The notes under the pieces: generated by a model
What the model was told of the DNA's origin: nothing
Database searches by the model: none
The model's input: only the letters and a program-made list of their open reading frames with translations
Translations under genes and position numbers: made by a program
In this document: positions 38,008 to 47,804 of the stretch, piece by piece
How positions within the stretch are numbered: position 1 is the stretch's first letter
Layout: each line of letters opens with the position of its first letter
DNA from: Oceanimonas marisflavi
GTDB lineage: Bacteria > Pseudomonadota > Gammaproteobacteria > Enterobacterales > Aeromonadaceae
Direction: 5' to 3'
DNA: 64,000 nucleotides
NCBI RefSeq assembly: GCF_003049725.1
Contig: NZ_QAGM01000008.1
Span: forward strand, 62,001 to 126,000

Positions 38008-38346
38008 ATGCCGAAAATTGTATTTCTGCCCCATGCCGATCTTTGCCCCGAGGGCGCAGCCGTTGAGGCCGAAACCGGGGAAACCGTGCTGGATGTGGCG
38101 CTGCGCAATGGTATCGACATTGAGCACGCCTGTGAGAAGTCCTGTGCCTGCACCACCTGCCATGTGATCGTGCGGGAAGGCTTTGACTCGCTGGAAGAAA
38201 GCACCGAGCTGGAAGACGACATGCTGGACAAGGCCTGGGGCCTGGAGCCGGAGTCCCGCCTGGGCTGTCAGGCCAGGGTCGACGATGAGGATCTGGTGGT
38301 GGAGATCCCGCGGTATACTGTGAACATGGTGTCTGAAGGCCACTGA
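38008..38346 (+). CDS. fdx: [2Fe-2S] ferredoxin Fdx of the ISC system
   Basis: This 112-residue adrenodoxin-type ferredoxin has cluster ligands Cys42, Cys48, Cys51 and Cys87 ([10 protein letters not shown] and LGCQA). It gives electrons for cluster assembly. It begins two bases after the hscA stop. Confidence 0.97.
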   Translation: MPKIVFLPHADLCPEGAAVEAETGETVLDVALRNGIDIEHACEKSCACTTCHVIVREGFDSLEESTELEDDMLDKAWGLEPESRLGCQARVDDEDLVVEIPRYTVNMVSEGH

Positions 38347-38377
38347 TCACGGAAAAGTTGACGTGGAGGCGAAACCC

Positions 38378-38578
38378 ATGAGCCTGAAATGGACCGACAG
38401 TCTGGACATTGCCCTGGCGCTGATGGAGCAGCATCCTGAGGTGGATCCCAAAACCGTGCGCTTTACCGATCTGCATCAGTGGATCTGCGAGCTGGACGAG
38501 TTCGATGATGAGCCCGAGCATTCCAACGAGCGCATTCTGGAAGCGGTGATCCTCGCCTGGATGGATGAGTACGATTAA
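38378..38578 (+). CDS. iscX: Fe-S assembly regulator IscX (YfhJ)
   Basis: This 66-residue acidic protein ([20 protein letters not shown]) carries the conserved [14 protein letters not shown] stretch. It binds IscS and tunes its activity in an iron-dependent way. GGAGGC precedes the ATG at 38378. The earlier in-frame GTG is less likely. It is the last gene of the isc operon. Confidence 0.95.
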   Translation: MSLKWTDSLDIALALMEQHPEVDPKTVRFTDLHQWICELDEFDDEPEHSNERILEAVILAWMDEYD

Positions 38579-38581
38579 CTG

Positions 38582-38730
38582 AAAGCTGTCAGCTTTAAAC
38601 CGTAAGCGTTAAGCGGGGGTAGGTTGGGATGAACGGAGTGAATCCCAACAAGCCGCAGCCGTCTGCTTGTTGGAATTCGCTTCGCTCATTCACAACCTAC
38701 ACAGCTGATAGCTCACCGCTTATAGCTTTA
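38582..38730. repeat. Nested repeat: AAGCTGTAAGC-class arms around GTAGGTTGGG element copy 3
   Basis: The outer arms are aaagctgtcagctttaaac and further units to 38614 on the left, and acagctgatagctcaccgc to 38730 on the right. Between them lies an 82-bp paired-hairpin element (38619-38700) running from GTAGGTTGGGATGAACGG to ACAACCTAC. The unit fills the co-directional gap between iscX and pepB, just before a terminator. Confidence 0.75.
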
Positions 38731-38735
38731 TTGAG

Positions 38736-38760
38736 AGCCACAGTGATACTGTGGCTTTTT
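38736..38760 (+). terminator. Rho-independent terminator of the isc operon
   Basis: AGCCACAGT and ACTGTGGCT flank a 3-base loop and are followed by a T run. It lies beyond the nested repeat, 158 bases after iscX and 31 bases before pepB. Confidence 0.75.
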
Positions 38761-38790
38761 CCGTTTTTGACGAGCAAACAAGGAGTCATG

Positions 38791-40089
38791 ATGTCCGCGA
38801 CCATGAAGGTAATGCTGACCACCGATGCCGCCCCGGCCTGCTGGGGCGACAAGGCGCTGCTCAGCTTTCAGAATGACGAGGTGCGGGTGCACCTGGGTGA
38901 AAACGGAGATCCGCTGCGCCGGGTGCAGCAGGCGGGGCGCAAGCTCGACGGTATGGGCATCAAGAACCTGGCCTTGTGTGGTGACGACTGGACGCTGGAA
39001 AGCCGCTGGGCCTTTGCCCAGGGCTTTTACAACGCCAAGGGCGGCCAGCAGCTGGAGCTGGGCGAAATGAGCGCCGACGAGCAGGCGGAATTTGACGCCC
39101 GCCGCACCGCGATCAACTGGGTGCGGGAAATGATCAACGGCACGCCGGAAGACGTGTATCCGGCCTCCCTGGCCACCGAGGCCGGCAAGTTTCTGCAGTC
39201 ACTGGCCCCCGAGGCGGTGAGTTACCGCATCTACAGCGGCGAGCAGCTCAAGGATCTGGGCCACGTGGGCATTTACGAAGTGGGACGGGGCAGCAGCCGT
39301 CCGCCCACGCTGCTGGAGCTGGACTTCAACCCCACCGGCAACGCCGATGCCCCGGTGGCGGCCTGTCTGGTGGGCAAGGGCATTACCTTTGACTCCGGCG
39401 GTTACAGCATCAAGTCGTCCGATGGCATGTCGGTAATGAAGTCCGATATGGGCGGCGCCGCCACCGTCACCGGTGCCCTGGCCCTGGCCATTCAGCGAGG
39501 TTTGAGCCAGCGGGTAAAACTGTTTCTGTGCTGCGCCGAAAACCTGGTGTCGGGCCATGCCTTCAAGCTGGGTGACATTCTCACCTACCGCAACGGCCTG
39601 AGTGTGGAGATCCTCAATACCGACGCCGAGGGCCGGCTGGTGCTGGCCGACGGCCTGCTGGCGGCCTCGGCCACCGGTGCGCCCTTTATTCTGGATGCCG
39701 CCACCCTGACCGGCGCCGCCAAAATGGCCCTGGGCCGGGACTACAATGCCGTGTTCAGCATGAACGAGGAGCTGGCGCTGCAGACGGTGCAGGCGGCCAA
39801 AGAAGAGGGCGAAAAGGCCTGGCCGCTGCCCCTGGAACCCTTCCACCAGGGGCTGCTGACCTCGGCCTTTGCCGACATGGCCAACATTCACGGCGGCGAA
39901 GGTCAGGCCGGGGCGTCTACCGCGGCGGCGTTTCTGTCGCGCTTTGTGCCCGACAACGGCCGTAACTGGGTGCACATGGACCTGTCCGGTTCCTATCAGA
40001 AGGTGCCCAGCGATCTCTGGGCCGCCGGTGGCAAGGGCCACGGCGTGCGCACCATTGCCGCCATGCTGGCCCGGGTGTGTCAGGGCTGA
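38791..40089 (+). CDS. pepB: Peptidase B (M17 leucyl aminopeptidase family)
   Basis: This 432-residue aminopeptidase has the M17 metal and catalytic motifs VGKGITFDSGGYSIK, MKSDMGGAATVTGAL and NTDAEGRLVLADGL. Several stretches are closely like E. coli PepB (427), including LGDILTYRNG. It removes N-terminal residues from peptides in the cytoplasm. Two ATGs are in tandem. The second has AGGAG at 5 bases and was chosen. The long in-frame extension upstream runs through the repeat and is not coding. It follows the isc operon as in E. coli. Confidence 0.95.
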   Translation: MSATMKVMLTTDAAPACWGDKALLSFQNDEVRVHLGENGDPLRRVQQAGRKLDGMGIKNLALCGDDWTLESRWAFAQGFYNAKGGQQLELGEMSADEQAEFDARRTAINWVREMINGTPEDVYPASLATEAGKFLQSLAPEAVSYRIYSGEQLKDLGHVGIYEVGRGSSRPPTLLELDFNPTGNADAPVAACLVGKGITFDSGGYSIKSSDGMSVMKSDMGGAATVTGALALAIQRGLSQRVKLFLCCAENLVSGHAFKLGDILTYRNGLSVEILNTDAEGRLVLADGLLAASATGAPFILDAATLTGAAKMALGRDYNAVFSMNEELALQTVQAAKEEGEKAWPLPLEPFHQGLLTSAFADMANIHGGEGQAGASTAAAFLSRFVPDNGRNWVHMDLSGSYQKVPSDLWAAGGKGHGVRTIAAMLARVCQG

Positions 40090-40138
40090 ACAGCAAGAAA
40101 AATACCTGCAGGCGGTGTTAACTCGCCGCCGCTTTTCG

Positions 40139-40144
40139 TATAAT
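40139..40144 (+). promoter_or_regulatory. Possible -10 element of ndk
   Basis: A perfect TATAAT lies 53 bases before the ndk ATG in the pepB-ndk gap. The -35 hexamer (TGTTAA at 40116, 17-base spacer) is poor. Confidence 0.35.
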
Positions 40145-40196
40145 CCGCGCGTTTTTACTACCGAAAACAGAACCTGTTGATTTAAAGGATACCCCT

Positions 40197-40628
40197 ATGG
40201 CTATCGAACGTACCTTTTCCATCGTCAAGCCCGACGCCGTTGCCAAGAACCTGATCGGTGCCATCTACGGCCGTTTTGAGTCTGCCGGCCTGAAAATCGT
40301 TGCCTCCAAAATGGTTCACCTGAGCCGCGAGCAGGCCGAAGGTTTCTACGCCGAGCACAGCGAGCGTCCCTTCTTCAAGGCCCTGGTTGACTTCATGACC
40401 TCCGGTCCGGTGATGGTTCAGGTGCTGGAAGGTGAAAATGCCATTCTGCGCAACCGTGAAATCATGGGCGCCACCAACCCCGCCGACGCCCTGGCCGGCA
40501 CCCTGCGCGCCGACTACGCCGACAGCATCGACGAAAACGCCGTGCACGGCTCCGATGCTCCCGAGTCTGCGGCTCGTGAAATCGCCTATTTCTTCAGCGA
40601 CGAAGAAATCTGCCCGCGCACTCGTTAA
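40197..40628 (+). CDS. ndk: Nucleoside diphosphate kinase
   Basis: This 143-residue enzyme starts [18 protein letters not shown]. The active-site histidine lies in [16 protein letters not shown] (about residue 117). It balances nucleoside triphosphate pools. AGGATA precedes the start. It is monocistronic with its own terminator. Confidence 0.98.
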   Translation: MAIERTFSIVKPDAVAKNLIGAIYGRFESAGLKIVASKMVHLSREQAEGFYAEHSERPFFKALVDFMTSGPVMVQVLEGENAILRNREIMGATNPADALAGTLRADYADSIDENAVHGSDAPESAAREIAYFFSDEEICPRTR

Positions 40629-40647
40629 GTTCGAGTCAAACGGCAAT

Positions 40648-40673
40648 AAAAAAGGCGCTTCGGCGCCTTTTTT
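40648..40673 (+). terminator. Rho-independent terminator after ndk
   Basis: GGCGC and GCGCC flank a TTCG loop, with A residues before and six T residues after. Confidence 0.92.
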
Positions 40674-40813
40674 ATGGTCTGAAGAAAGCTGTTCAGCCAC
40701 TGAGTGTTATTTCGGTATACACAAAATGTAAATATTGTTCACATTGACTGCAACAAAAAAGCTGATATCGTCCTTGTTGTTGTATACATCGATTAACATT
40801 TCAGGGAGTGAAC

Positions 40814-42334
40814 ATGAGCACAAAACCTCAGGGCAGCGCTGCCGGCCCTCGTCCGGAAGATGAAAATCTCGGTATCGCAGCCAATATCGCCTATGGCTTT
40901 CAGCATGTGCTGACCATGTATGGCGGCATTATTGCGGTGCCGCTGATCGTGGGGCAGGCCGCCGGTCTGCCCTCGGCGGAAATTGGCATGCTGATCGCCG
41001 CCTCGCTGTTTGTGGGCGGGGCCGCCACCCTGCTGCAGACCCTGGGTATTCGTTTCTTTGGTTGTCAGCTGCCCCTGGTGCAGGGCGTGTCCTTTGCCAG
41101 TGTGGCCACCATCGTTGCCATCGTCACCTCCGGCGGTGGCCTGCCGTCCGTGTTTGGCGCCGTGATCGGCGCGGCCCTGATCGGTCTGCTGATCACGCCC
41201 GTCTTTTCCAAGATCATCAAGTTCTTCCCTCCGCTGGTGACCGGTGCGGTGATCACCACCATCGGTCTGACCCTGATGCCGGTAGCGGCCCGCTGGGCCA
41301 TGGGTGGCAACAGCAAGGCCGAAGACTTTGGCAGCATGACCAACATCGGCCTGGCCGGTGCCACCCTGGCCATTGTGCTGCTGCTGAGCAAGCTGGGTAA
41401 CGCGGCCATCAGCCGGCTGTCCATTCTGCTGGCCATGGTGTTCGGCACTTTGCTGGCCTGGTCCATGGGGCTGGTGGACTTCTCCCGCGTGCTGGAAGGT
41501 CCCATTTTTGCCTTTCCCACGCCGTTCCATTTCGGCATGCCGGTATTTGAGCTGGCCGCCATTATCTCCATGCTGATCGTGGTGCTGGTGATCCTGGTGG
41601 AAACCTCCGCCGACATTCTGGCGGTGGGCGATATCATCGACACCAAGGTGGACTCCCGTCGTCTGGGTGACGGCCTGCGTGCCGACATGATCTCCAGCGC
41701 CATCGCCCCCATGTTCGGCTCCTTTACCCAGAGCGCCTTTGCCCAGAACGTGGGCCTGGTGGCGGTCACCGGCGTGAAGAGCCGTTACGTGGTGGCGGCA
41801 GCCGGTGTGATCCTGGTGACCCTGGGTCTGATGCCCATCATGGGCCGGGTGATTGCCACCGTGCCCACCGCGGTGCTGGGCGGCGCCGGTATCGTGCTGT
41901 TTGGCACGGTCGCAGCCAGCGGCATTCGTACCTTGGCCAAGGTGAACTACACCAACAACATGAACCTGATCATCGTGGCGACCTCCATCGGCTTTGGCAT
42001 GCTGCCCATCGCCGCGCCCAGCTTCTATCACCACTTTCCGGACTGGTTTGCCACCATCTTCCACTCCGGCATCAGCTCCACCGCCATCATGGCCATTCTG
42101 CTCAACCTGCTTTTTAACCACCTGAGCTGGGGCAATTCCGACAGGCAGTCGGTGTTTGCCGCGGGCACCGAACGCACCATTCGTCAGGAAGACATCGCCT
42201 GCCTGAACGACGGTGACTACTTTATGGACGGCAAGCTGTTCGATGCCGAAGGCAACGAGGTGACTATTGAAGTGTGCAAGGGCCGCTCTTCCGGTAAACA
42301 ACCCGAGCTCAAGCCGCTGGCCCACGGGCATTAA
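40814..42334 (+). CDS. NCS2 family purine (xanthine/urate-type) permease
   Basis: This 506-residue membrane protein has about 14 hydrophobic segments. It has the NAT/NCS2 motif SAFAQNVGLVAVTGVKSR, in which QNxGxxxxTG is characteristic, together with the TM1 segment YGFQHVLTMYGGIIAVPLIV. The TGVKSR ending points to xanthine or urate rather than uracil, which is an inference from family motifs. The ATG at 40814 has AGGGAG 5 bases upstream. The 139-base upstream gap is AT-rich with GTATACA-like stretches. No purine catabolic genes are adjacent. Confidence 0.85.
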   Translation: MSTKPQGSAAGPRPEDENLGIAANIAYGFQHVLTMYGGIIAVPLIVGQAAGLPSAEIGMLIAASLFVGGAATLLQTLGIRFFGCQLPLVQGVSFASVATIVAIVTSGGGLPSVFGAVIGAALIGLLITPVFSKIIKFFPPLVTGAVITTIGLTLMPVAARWAMGGNSKAEDFGSMTNIGLAGATLAIVLLLSKLGNAAISRLSILLAMVFGTLLAWSMGLVDFSRVLEGPIFAFPTPFHFGMPVFELAAIISMLIVVLVILVETSADILAVGDIIDTKVDSRRLGDGLRADMISSAIAPMFGSFTQSAFAQNVGLVAVTGVKSRYVVAAAGVILVTLGLMPIMGRVIATVPTAVLGGAGIVLFGTVAASGIRTLAKVNYTNNMNLIIVATSIGFGMLPIAAPSFYHHFPDWFATIFHSGISSTAIMAILLNLLFNHLSWGNSDRQSVFAAGTERTIRQEDIACLNDGDYFMDGKLFDAEGNEVTIEVCKGRSSGKQPELKPLAHGH

Positions 42335-42356
42335 CCGGACTTGAGAGGGACATTCA

Positions 42357-42382
42357 GGCCGCCTTCAGGGCGGCCTTTTTTT
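42357..42382 (+). terminator. Rho-independent terminator after the purine permease
   Basis: GGCCGCC and GGCGGCC form a strong stem around a 5-base loop and are followed by seven T residues. Confidence 0.92.
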
Positions 42383-42485
42383 GAGGCTCGCACAGCGCCG
42401 GATCAGGCCGGCACTGGCAACCGAATGCTAAACTCTGTACAATTTCGCGCCCTGTGGGCTCTGGTCATAACGCGTGAGGCAACCG

Positions 42486-43604
42486 ATGAGTGAAACCAAA
42501 ATAAATCTGCTGGATCTGGATCGTGACGGCATGCGAGAACTCTTTCAGGAAATGGGAGAGAAACCCTTTCGGGCCGATCAGGTGATGAAGTGGATTTACC
42601 ATTTCGGTTGCGACGACTTTGATCAGATGACCAACATCAACAAGGTATTGCGTGGCAAGCTCAAGGAGCGGGCCGAGATCCGCGCGCCCGAAATCAGTGT
42701 GGAGAAAAAATCCGCCGACGGCACCATCAAATGGGCCATGATGGTGGGCGGCCAGGAGGTGGAAACCGTCTATATTCCCGACGGCGACCGCGCCACCCTG
42801 TGTGTGTCATCCCAGGTGGGCTGCGCCCTGGACTGCAAATTCTGCTCCACCGCCCAGCAGGGCTTTAACCGTAACCTCAAGGTGTCCGAAATCATCGGTC
42901 AGGTGTGGCGCGCCGCCAGCCGGGTGGGCTTTGTGCGCGATTCGGGCCGCAAGCCCATTACCAATGTGGTGATGATGGGCATGGGCGAACCCCTGCTCAA
43001 CCTCAACAATGTGGTGCCGGCCATGCGGCTGATGCTGGAGGACTACGGTTTTGGCCTGTCCAAGCGGCGGGTGACCCTGTCCACATCCGGTGTGGTGCCC
43101 GCCCTCGACAAAATGGCCGGCATGATTGACGTGGCCCTGGCAGTATCTCTGCATGCCCCCAACGACAAGCTGCGTTCCGAGATCATGCCGATTAACGACA
43201 AGTACAATATTGCTGAATTGATCGCCAGCATTCGTCGTTATCTGGCGGTCTCGAATGCCAACCACGGTAAGGTGACCATCGAGTATGTGCTGCTCGATCA
43301 CATCAACGATGATATGCAGCATGCCCACGAGCTGGCCGAGTTGCTCAAGGACCTGCCCTGCAAGATCAACCTGATTCCGTTTAATCCGTTCCCGGGCAAC
43401 CCCTATGGCAAGCCCAGCAACAGCCGCATTGACCGTTTCAACAAGGTGCTGATGCAATACGGCAATACCGTCACCATTCGCAAGACCCGGGGCGATGATA
43501 TCGACGCCGCCTGTGGTCAGTTGGTAGGCGATGTGATCGACCGTACCAAGCGCACCATGAAAAAACGGATGCAGGAACAAAATATATCCGTCACAATGGT
43601 TTAA
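42486..43604 (+). CDS. rlmN: Dual-specificity rRNA/tRNA methyltransferase RlmN
   Basis: This 372-residue radical-SAM enzyme has cluster ligands Cys113, Cys117 and Cys120 in [21 protein letters not shown] is the GEP motif and [11 protein letters not shown] carries the methyl-bearing cysteine near the C-terminus. It methylates C2 of A2503 in 23S rRNA and A37 in some tRNAs. The ATG at 42486 has GAGG 6 bases upstream. The earlier GTG is less likely. It heads the rlmN-pilW-rodZ-ispG-hisS-yfgM-bamB-der block. Confidence 0.97.
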   Translation: MSETKINLLDLDRDGMRELFQEMGEKPFRADQVMKWIYHFGCDDFDQMTNINKVLRGKLKERAEIRAPEISVEKKSADGTIKWAMMVGGQEVETVYIPDGDRATLCVSSQVGCALDCKFCSTAQQGFNRNLKVSEIIGQVWRAASRVGFVRDSGRKPITNVVMMGMGEPLLNLNNVVPAMRLMLEDYGFGLSKRRVTLSTSGVVPALDKMAGMIDVALAVSLHAPNDKLRSEIMPINDKYNIAELIASIRRYLAVSNANHGKVTIEYVLLDHINDDMQHAHELAELLKDLPCKINLIPFNPFPGNPYGKPSNSRIDRFNKVLMQYGNTVTIRKTRGDDIDAACGQLVGDVIDRTKRTMKKRMQEQNISVTMV

Positions 43605-43631
43605 CTTCAAAAAACACTGGCGGGGAAGGGA

Positions 43632-44411
43632 ATGGGAAAGGCCGTTCTGTTACCGGCAATGCTGATGGTCAGTGCTCTGGCCGGCTGCGTAAGTGAAACC
43701 GTTTATCTGAGTCAGGGCAGAAAGACCGGGGAGGTGATGTTTCAGCCATCCCAGGCCGCTCTGACGCGAATGAATCTTGGGTTGGAATATTTACGCCGGG
43801 GAGATACCGGTCAGGCCAAATTCAATCTGGAGCGCGCCTTGTCTCAGGATGGGCGCAATCCCGATATTCATCTGGCATTGGCTTACTTTTTTCAGTCGGT
43901 ATCGGACCACGATAAAGCGGAACAGCATTACCGGCAGGTGCTGCAACTGGACCCGCAACATGGTGACGGACTGAATAACTACGGCGCCTTTCTGTGCGAT
44001 CGGGAACGATTTGATGAAGCCGATGTCATGTTCAGGAAGGCAATTTCGGTGTTTGGCTATGCCAAGGTGGCGGATACCCTGGAAAATGCGGCCCTGTGTG
44101 CCCTTGAAGGCGGCCAAAGTGAGGCGGCGCAGGGGTATTTTCAGCGTGCTCTGGAATACAGCCCAAACAAGCCCCGGGCTCTGCTTGGCATGGCCGGGCT
44201 GGAGCTGGAGCGGGGCGATCCGGTGTTTGCCCGGTTGTACCTCGACCGCTACCGGCAACGGCATTCACCCAGTGCTCAGAGTTTATGGATGACAGTGCGT
44301 ACCGCCCGGGCGCAGGGCCTGGAGTCAGAGGCTCAACAGGCTGGAGCCGAGCTGGTACATTTATTTCCGGATTCAGAACAGGCCAGGCGATTCCTGACAC
44401 ATGACTATTAA
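43632..44411 (+). CDS. pilW: Type IV pilus biogenesis TPR lipoprotein PilW/PilF
   Basis: The 259-residue protein has a lipoprotein signal with lipobox LAGC (Cys19) and TPR units throughout, including RMNLGLEYLRRGDTGQAKF and LNNYGAFLCDRERFDEAD. PilW/PilF is the pilotin that helps the PilQ secretin assemble in the outer membrane. It sits between rlmN and rodZ, the usual place in gammaproteobacteria. It overlaps rodZ by 11 bases. Other pil genes are not in this window. Confidence 0.9.
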   Translation: MGKAVLLPAMLMVSALAGCVSETVYLSQGRKTGEVMFQPSQAALTRMNLGLEYLRRGDTGQAKFNLERALSQDGRNPDIHLALAYFFQSVSDHDKAEQHYRQVLQLDPQHGDGLNNYGAFLCDRERFDEADVMFRKAISVFGYAKVADTLENAALCALEGGQSEAAQGYFQRALEYSPNKPRALLGMAGLELERGDPVFARLYLDRYRQRHSPSAQSLWMTVRTARAQGLESEAQQAGAELVHLFPDSEQARRFLTHDY

Positions 44412-45345
44412 TGAAGAACAGCCCCAAAACGGGGAAAACCTTGATATTACCGCCAGTGAAGGCCCTGGCATTCTGCTGCGTCAGGCGCGTGAAAGCAGAG
44501 GCTGGAGTCAGCATGATGTGGCGCGCCGGCTCAACCTGAGAGTGGCGGTGATCGAGGCGATTGACGGAAACCACTACAAGGCCGGCGTAGCGCTGACCTT
44601 TCTGCGTGGCTATGTCAAGGCCTATGCCAAACTGGTTGGGGTGAGTGAGCAGCAGGCGCTGGCCGCCTTTGATGGCATGGCGGGAATCGAGCAGATGCGC
44701 AGTGCCGGCACGGCGCCCATGCAGAGCTTTTCCAGGAAAACCCGTCAGCAGGCCAGCGACAAGTGGCTCAAGCGCATCAGCTGGCTGGTGCTGCTGGGGT
44801 TACTGGCTTCTCTGGTGTTCTGGTGGTGGCAAAACAGCGGTGTTGGCTATGTGGAGCGCAGTGAGCCCATGCCGCCGGCGCAGGAAGTGTCTGAGCCGGC
44901 GCCGGCAGCCGAGCCAGCTTCTCTTCCGCCGCTTCCGGCCACCGAAGAGACCGCCGGAAACACCGGCCCTGCCGAGGGCGCCGGCCAGGCTGCCGGAACG
45001 CCGCCAGCGGCCGAGGCGCCGGCGGCGACTGCACCGGTTGTGGCAGAAGAAGTCGCCGAAGCAGAGCCGGAGCCGGTAGCGGAACCCGAACCTGAACCCG
45101 ACCCTGAGCTGCTGGTGCTCAGCTTTACCGCCGACTGCTGGATCAAGGTCACCGATGCCCAGGGCAGGGTGCTGTCTGAAGGGGTGAAAACCGCCGCTGA
45201 CCGCCTTGAGCTCAAGGGCAAGCCACCATTCCGGCTGGTGCTGGGTGCCCCTCAGGCAGCCAGCATTGAGTATCTGGATAAACCGGTGGATCTGTCCGCG
45301 TTCCGTGCCGGCCGGGTGGCCCGCCTGAGCGTGCCGCAATCCTGA
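44401..45345 (+). CDS. rodZ: Cytoskeleton protein RodZ
   Basis: The 314-residue protein has a cytoplasmic helix-turn-helix domain (about 22-90) with RESRGWSQHDVARRLNLRVA, and a single membrane helix (about 126-143, ISWLVLLGLLASLVFWWW). A long Pro-Ala-Glu-rich periplasmic linker (about 153-235) follows, then a DUF4115 beta domain starting LLVLSFTADCWIKVTDA. It anchors MreB and sets rod shape. It overlaps the end of pilW. Confidence 0.94.
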   Translation: MTINEEQPQNGENLDITASEGPGILLRQARESRGWSQHDVARRLNLRVAVIEAIDGNHYKAGVALTFLRGYVKAYAKLVGVSEQQALAAFDGMAGIEQMRSAGTAPMQSFSRKTRQQASDKWLKRISWLVLLGLLASLVFWWWQNSGVGYVERSEPMPPAQEVSEPAPAAEPASLPPLPATEETAGNTGPAEGAGQAAGTPPAAEAPAATAPVVAEEVAEAEPEPVAEPEPEPDPELLVLSFTADCWIKVTDAQGRVLSEGVKTAADRLELKGKPPFRLVLGAPQAASIEYLDKPVDLSAFRAGRVARLSVPQS

Positions 45346-45366
45346 TGTAACGAACAAGAGCAAACC

Positions 45367-46485
45367 ATGTCCCAACACGAATCACCCATTATTCGCCGCA
45401 AGTCCAAGCAAATTCGTGTCGGCTCCGTGCTGGTGGGCGGCGATGCCCCCATCAGCGTGCAGACCATGACCAACACCCTGACCACGGATGTGGAGGCCAC
45501 CCTGGCCCAGATTCAGGCGGTGGAAAAGGCCGGTGCCGACATAGTGCGGGTTTCCGTGCCCACCATGGAAGCGGCCGAGGCCTTCAAGGCCATTCGCGCC
45601 GGTACCAGCATGCCGCTGGTGGCGGATATTCACTTCGACTATCGCATTGCGCTGCAGGTGGCGGAATACGGGGCAGACTGCCTGCGTATCAATCCGGGCA
45701 ATATCGGCCGGGAAGACCGCATTCGTGCCGTGGTGGACTGTGCCCGGGACAAGGGCATTCCCATTCGTATCGGGGTGAACGGCGGCTCGCTGGAAAAGGA
45801 TCTGCAGGAAAAATACGGTGAGCCCACGCCTAAGGCACTGGTGGAGTCGGCGCTGCGTCATGTGGATATTCTTGACCGGCTCAACTTCGATCAGTTCAAG
45901 GTCAGTGTAAAAGCTTCTGACGTGTTTCTGGCGGTGGGCGCCTACCGGGAGCTGGCCCGTCAGATAGAGCAGCCCCTGCATCTGGGCATTACCGAGGCCG
46001 GTGGTTTTCGCAGCGGTGCGGTCAAGTCGGCCATTGGTCTGGGCATGCTGCTGGCCGAGGGCATCGGTGACACCCTGCGCATTTCCCTCGCCGCCGATCC
46101 GGTGGAAGAGGTCAAGGTCGGCTTTGACATTCTCAAGTCGCTGCGCATTCGCGCCCGGGGCATTAACTTTATCGCCTGTCCGTCCTGCTCCCGTCAGGAG
46201 TTTGATGTGATTGGCACCGTCAACGCGTTGGAAAACCGGCTGGAAGACATCACCACCCCCATGGATGTATCCATTATCGGCTGTGTGGTCAACGGCCCGG
46301 GTGAGGCGCTGATCTCCGATCTGGGCCTGGCCGGCGCCCAGCGCAAGAGCGCTTTTTACGACGGCGGCGAGCGGGTAGGGCGACTCGATAACACCGATCT
46401 GGTGGATGCCCTTGAAAGTCGCATTCGCGCCAAGGTCGCCATGATGGATCCCGCCGCCCGCATTCCGGTGCAGGACAAGGACTGA
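45367..46485 (+). CDS. ispG: 4-hydroxy-3-methylbut-2-en-1-yl diphosphate synthase IspG
   Basis: This 372-residue [4Fe-4S] enzyme of the MEP isoprenoid pathway has cluster ligands Cys271, Cys274 and Cys306, with Glu313 in VVNGPGEA. The N-terminal TIM barrel contains [19 protein letters not shown]. It converts MEcPP to HMBPP. Its length equals that of the E. coli enzyme. It lies 21 bases after rodZ. Confidence 0.97.
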   Translation: MSQHESPIIRRKSKQIRVGSVLVGGDAPISVQTMTNTLTTDVEATLAQIQAVEKAGADIVRVSVPTMEAAEAFKAIRAGTSMPLVADIHFDYRIALQVAEYGADCLRINPGNIGREDRIRAVVDCARDKGIPIRIGVNGGSLEKDLQEKYGEPTPKALVESALRHVDILDRLNFDQFKVSVKASDVFLAVGAYRELARQIEQPLHLGITEAGGFRSGAVKSAIGLGMLLAEGIGDTLRISLAADPVEEVKVGFDILKSLRIRARGINFIACPSCSRQEFDVIGTVNALENRLEDITTPMDVSIIGCVVNGPGEALISDLGLAGAQRKSAFYDGGERVGRLDNTDLVDALESRIRAKVAMMDPAARIPVQDKD

Positions 46486-46525
46486 CCCCGCTTTTTACCT
46501 ATCGATTCAGAACAGAGAACTTTTT

Positions 46526-47803
46526 GTGGCCAAACAAATTCAAGCAATTCGAGGAATGAACGACTGCCTGCCGGAGCAGACTCCGGCCTGGCAACAGGCG
46601 GAAGCCGTGCTGCGCAATACCATGAGCGCCTATGGCTACAGCGAAATTCGTCTGCCCATCATGGAAGTGACCGGCCTGTTTCAGCGCGCCATCGGTGAAG
46701 TGACCGACGTGGTGGAAAAGGAAATGTATACCTTTGAGGACCGCAGCGGCGACAGCCTGACTCTGCGCCCCGAAGGCACTGCCGGCTGCGTGCGTGCCGG
46801 CATTGAGCATGGCCTGCTTTACAACCAGGAACGGCGCATGTGGTACATGGGGCCCATGTTCCGCTACGAACGTCCGCAAAAGGGCCGTTACCGCCAGTTT
46901 CACCAGTTCGGGGTGGAAGTGTTCGGCCTGCATGGCCCGGATATCGATGCCGAGCTGATCATGCTCACCGCCCGTTTCTGGAAGGCCCTGGGCGTGACCG
47001 AGCATCTGACCCTGCAGCTCAACAGCCTGGGTCAGCCGGAAGAGCGGGCCCAATACCGTCAGGCCCTGGTGGACTTTCTGCAGCAGCACGAGGAGCGTCT
47101 CGATGAAGACTGCCGCCGGCGCATGCACACCAACCCGCTGCGGGTGCTCGACAGCAAGAATCCCGAGGTGCAGGCGCTGCTGGCCGATGCGCCCGTGCTG
47201 TCCGACTACTTTGGCGAAGAGACCAGAGCCCACTTTGACGGCCTGCAGGCGCTGCTGAGCGCCGCCGGCATTCGGTTTGAAATCAACCCCCGGCTGGTGC
47301 GTGGCCTGGATTATTACAACCTCACCGTGTTTGAATGGGTGACCGAAAGCCTGGGTGCCCAGGGCACCGTGTGCGGCGGCGGCCGCTACGACGGTCTGGT
47401 GGAGCAGCTGGGTGGCCAGGCCACCCCGGCGGTGGGCTTTGCCATGGGCATGGAGCGGCTGGTGCTGCTGCTGGAAACCCTGAACCAGGTATCTGAACAA
47501 CCGGCCCAGGCCGATGTGTATGTGGCCATGATGGGCGATGCCACCAGGGCGGCGGGCTTTGCCCTGGCCGAGCAGCTGCGGGACCAGCTGCCCGGACTCA
47601 GAGTGATGAGTCACTGTGGCGGTGGCAACTTTAAAAAGCAGCTCAAGCGCGCCGACAAAAGTGGGGCGGCCGTGGCGCTGATCCTGGGGGAAGACGAAGT
47701 CGCCCAGAGTCAGGTCACGGTGAAATTCCTGCGTGGTCAGGGTGAACAACAAACCCTGGCCCAACGCGAGCTGGTTGAACTACTCGAACAAAAGGGGATT
47801 TGA
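46526..47803 (+). CDS. hisS: Histidyl-tRNA synthetase
   Basis: This 425-residue class II synthetase shows [19 protein letters not shown], motif 2 with [20 protein letters not shown], the histidine motifs [15 protein letters not shown] and [10 protein letters not shown], and a C-terminal anticodon domain. It starts with GTG, with no strong Shine-Dalgarno sequence (aacagagaac upstream). It is followed directly by yfgM. Confidence 0.97.
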   Translation: MAKQIQAIRGMNDCLPEQTPAWQQAEAVLRNTMSAYGYSEIRLPIMEVTGLFQRAIGEVTDVVEKEMYTFEDRSGDSLTLRPEGTAGCVRAGIEHGLLYNQERRMWYMGPMFRYERPQKGRYRQFHQFGVEVFGLHGPDIDAELIMLTARFWKALGVTEHLTLQLNSLGQPEERAQYRQALVDFLQQHEERLDEDCRRRMHTNPLRVLDSKNPEVQALLADAPVLSDYFGEETRAHFDGLQALLSAAGIRFEINPRLVRGLDYYNLTVFEWVTESLGAQGTVCGGGRYDGLVEQLGGQATPAVGFAMGMERLVLLLETLNQVSEQPAQADVYVAMMGDATRAAGFALAEQLRDQLPGLRVMSHCGGGNFKKQLKRADKSGAAVALILGEDEVAQSQVTVKFLRGQGEQQTLAQRELVELLEQKGI

Positions 47804-47804
47804 G

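Noticed and set aside
38629-38790. Long N-terminal extension of PepB
   Set aside because: The frame is open only because it runs through the nested repeat and terminator. AGGAG and conservation place the start at 38791.
40620-40645. Possible tRNA T-arm (gttcgagtc) after ndk
   Set aside because: No cloverleaf can be built around it. The sequence is just the end of ndk leading into the terminator.
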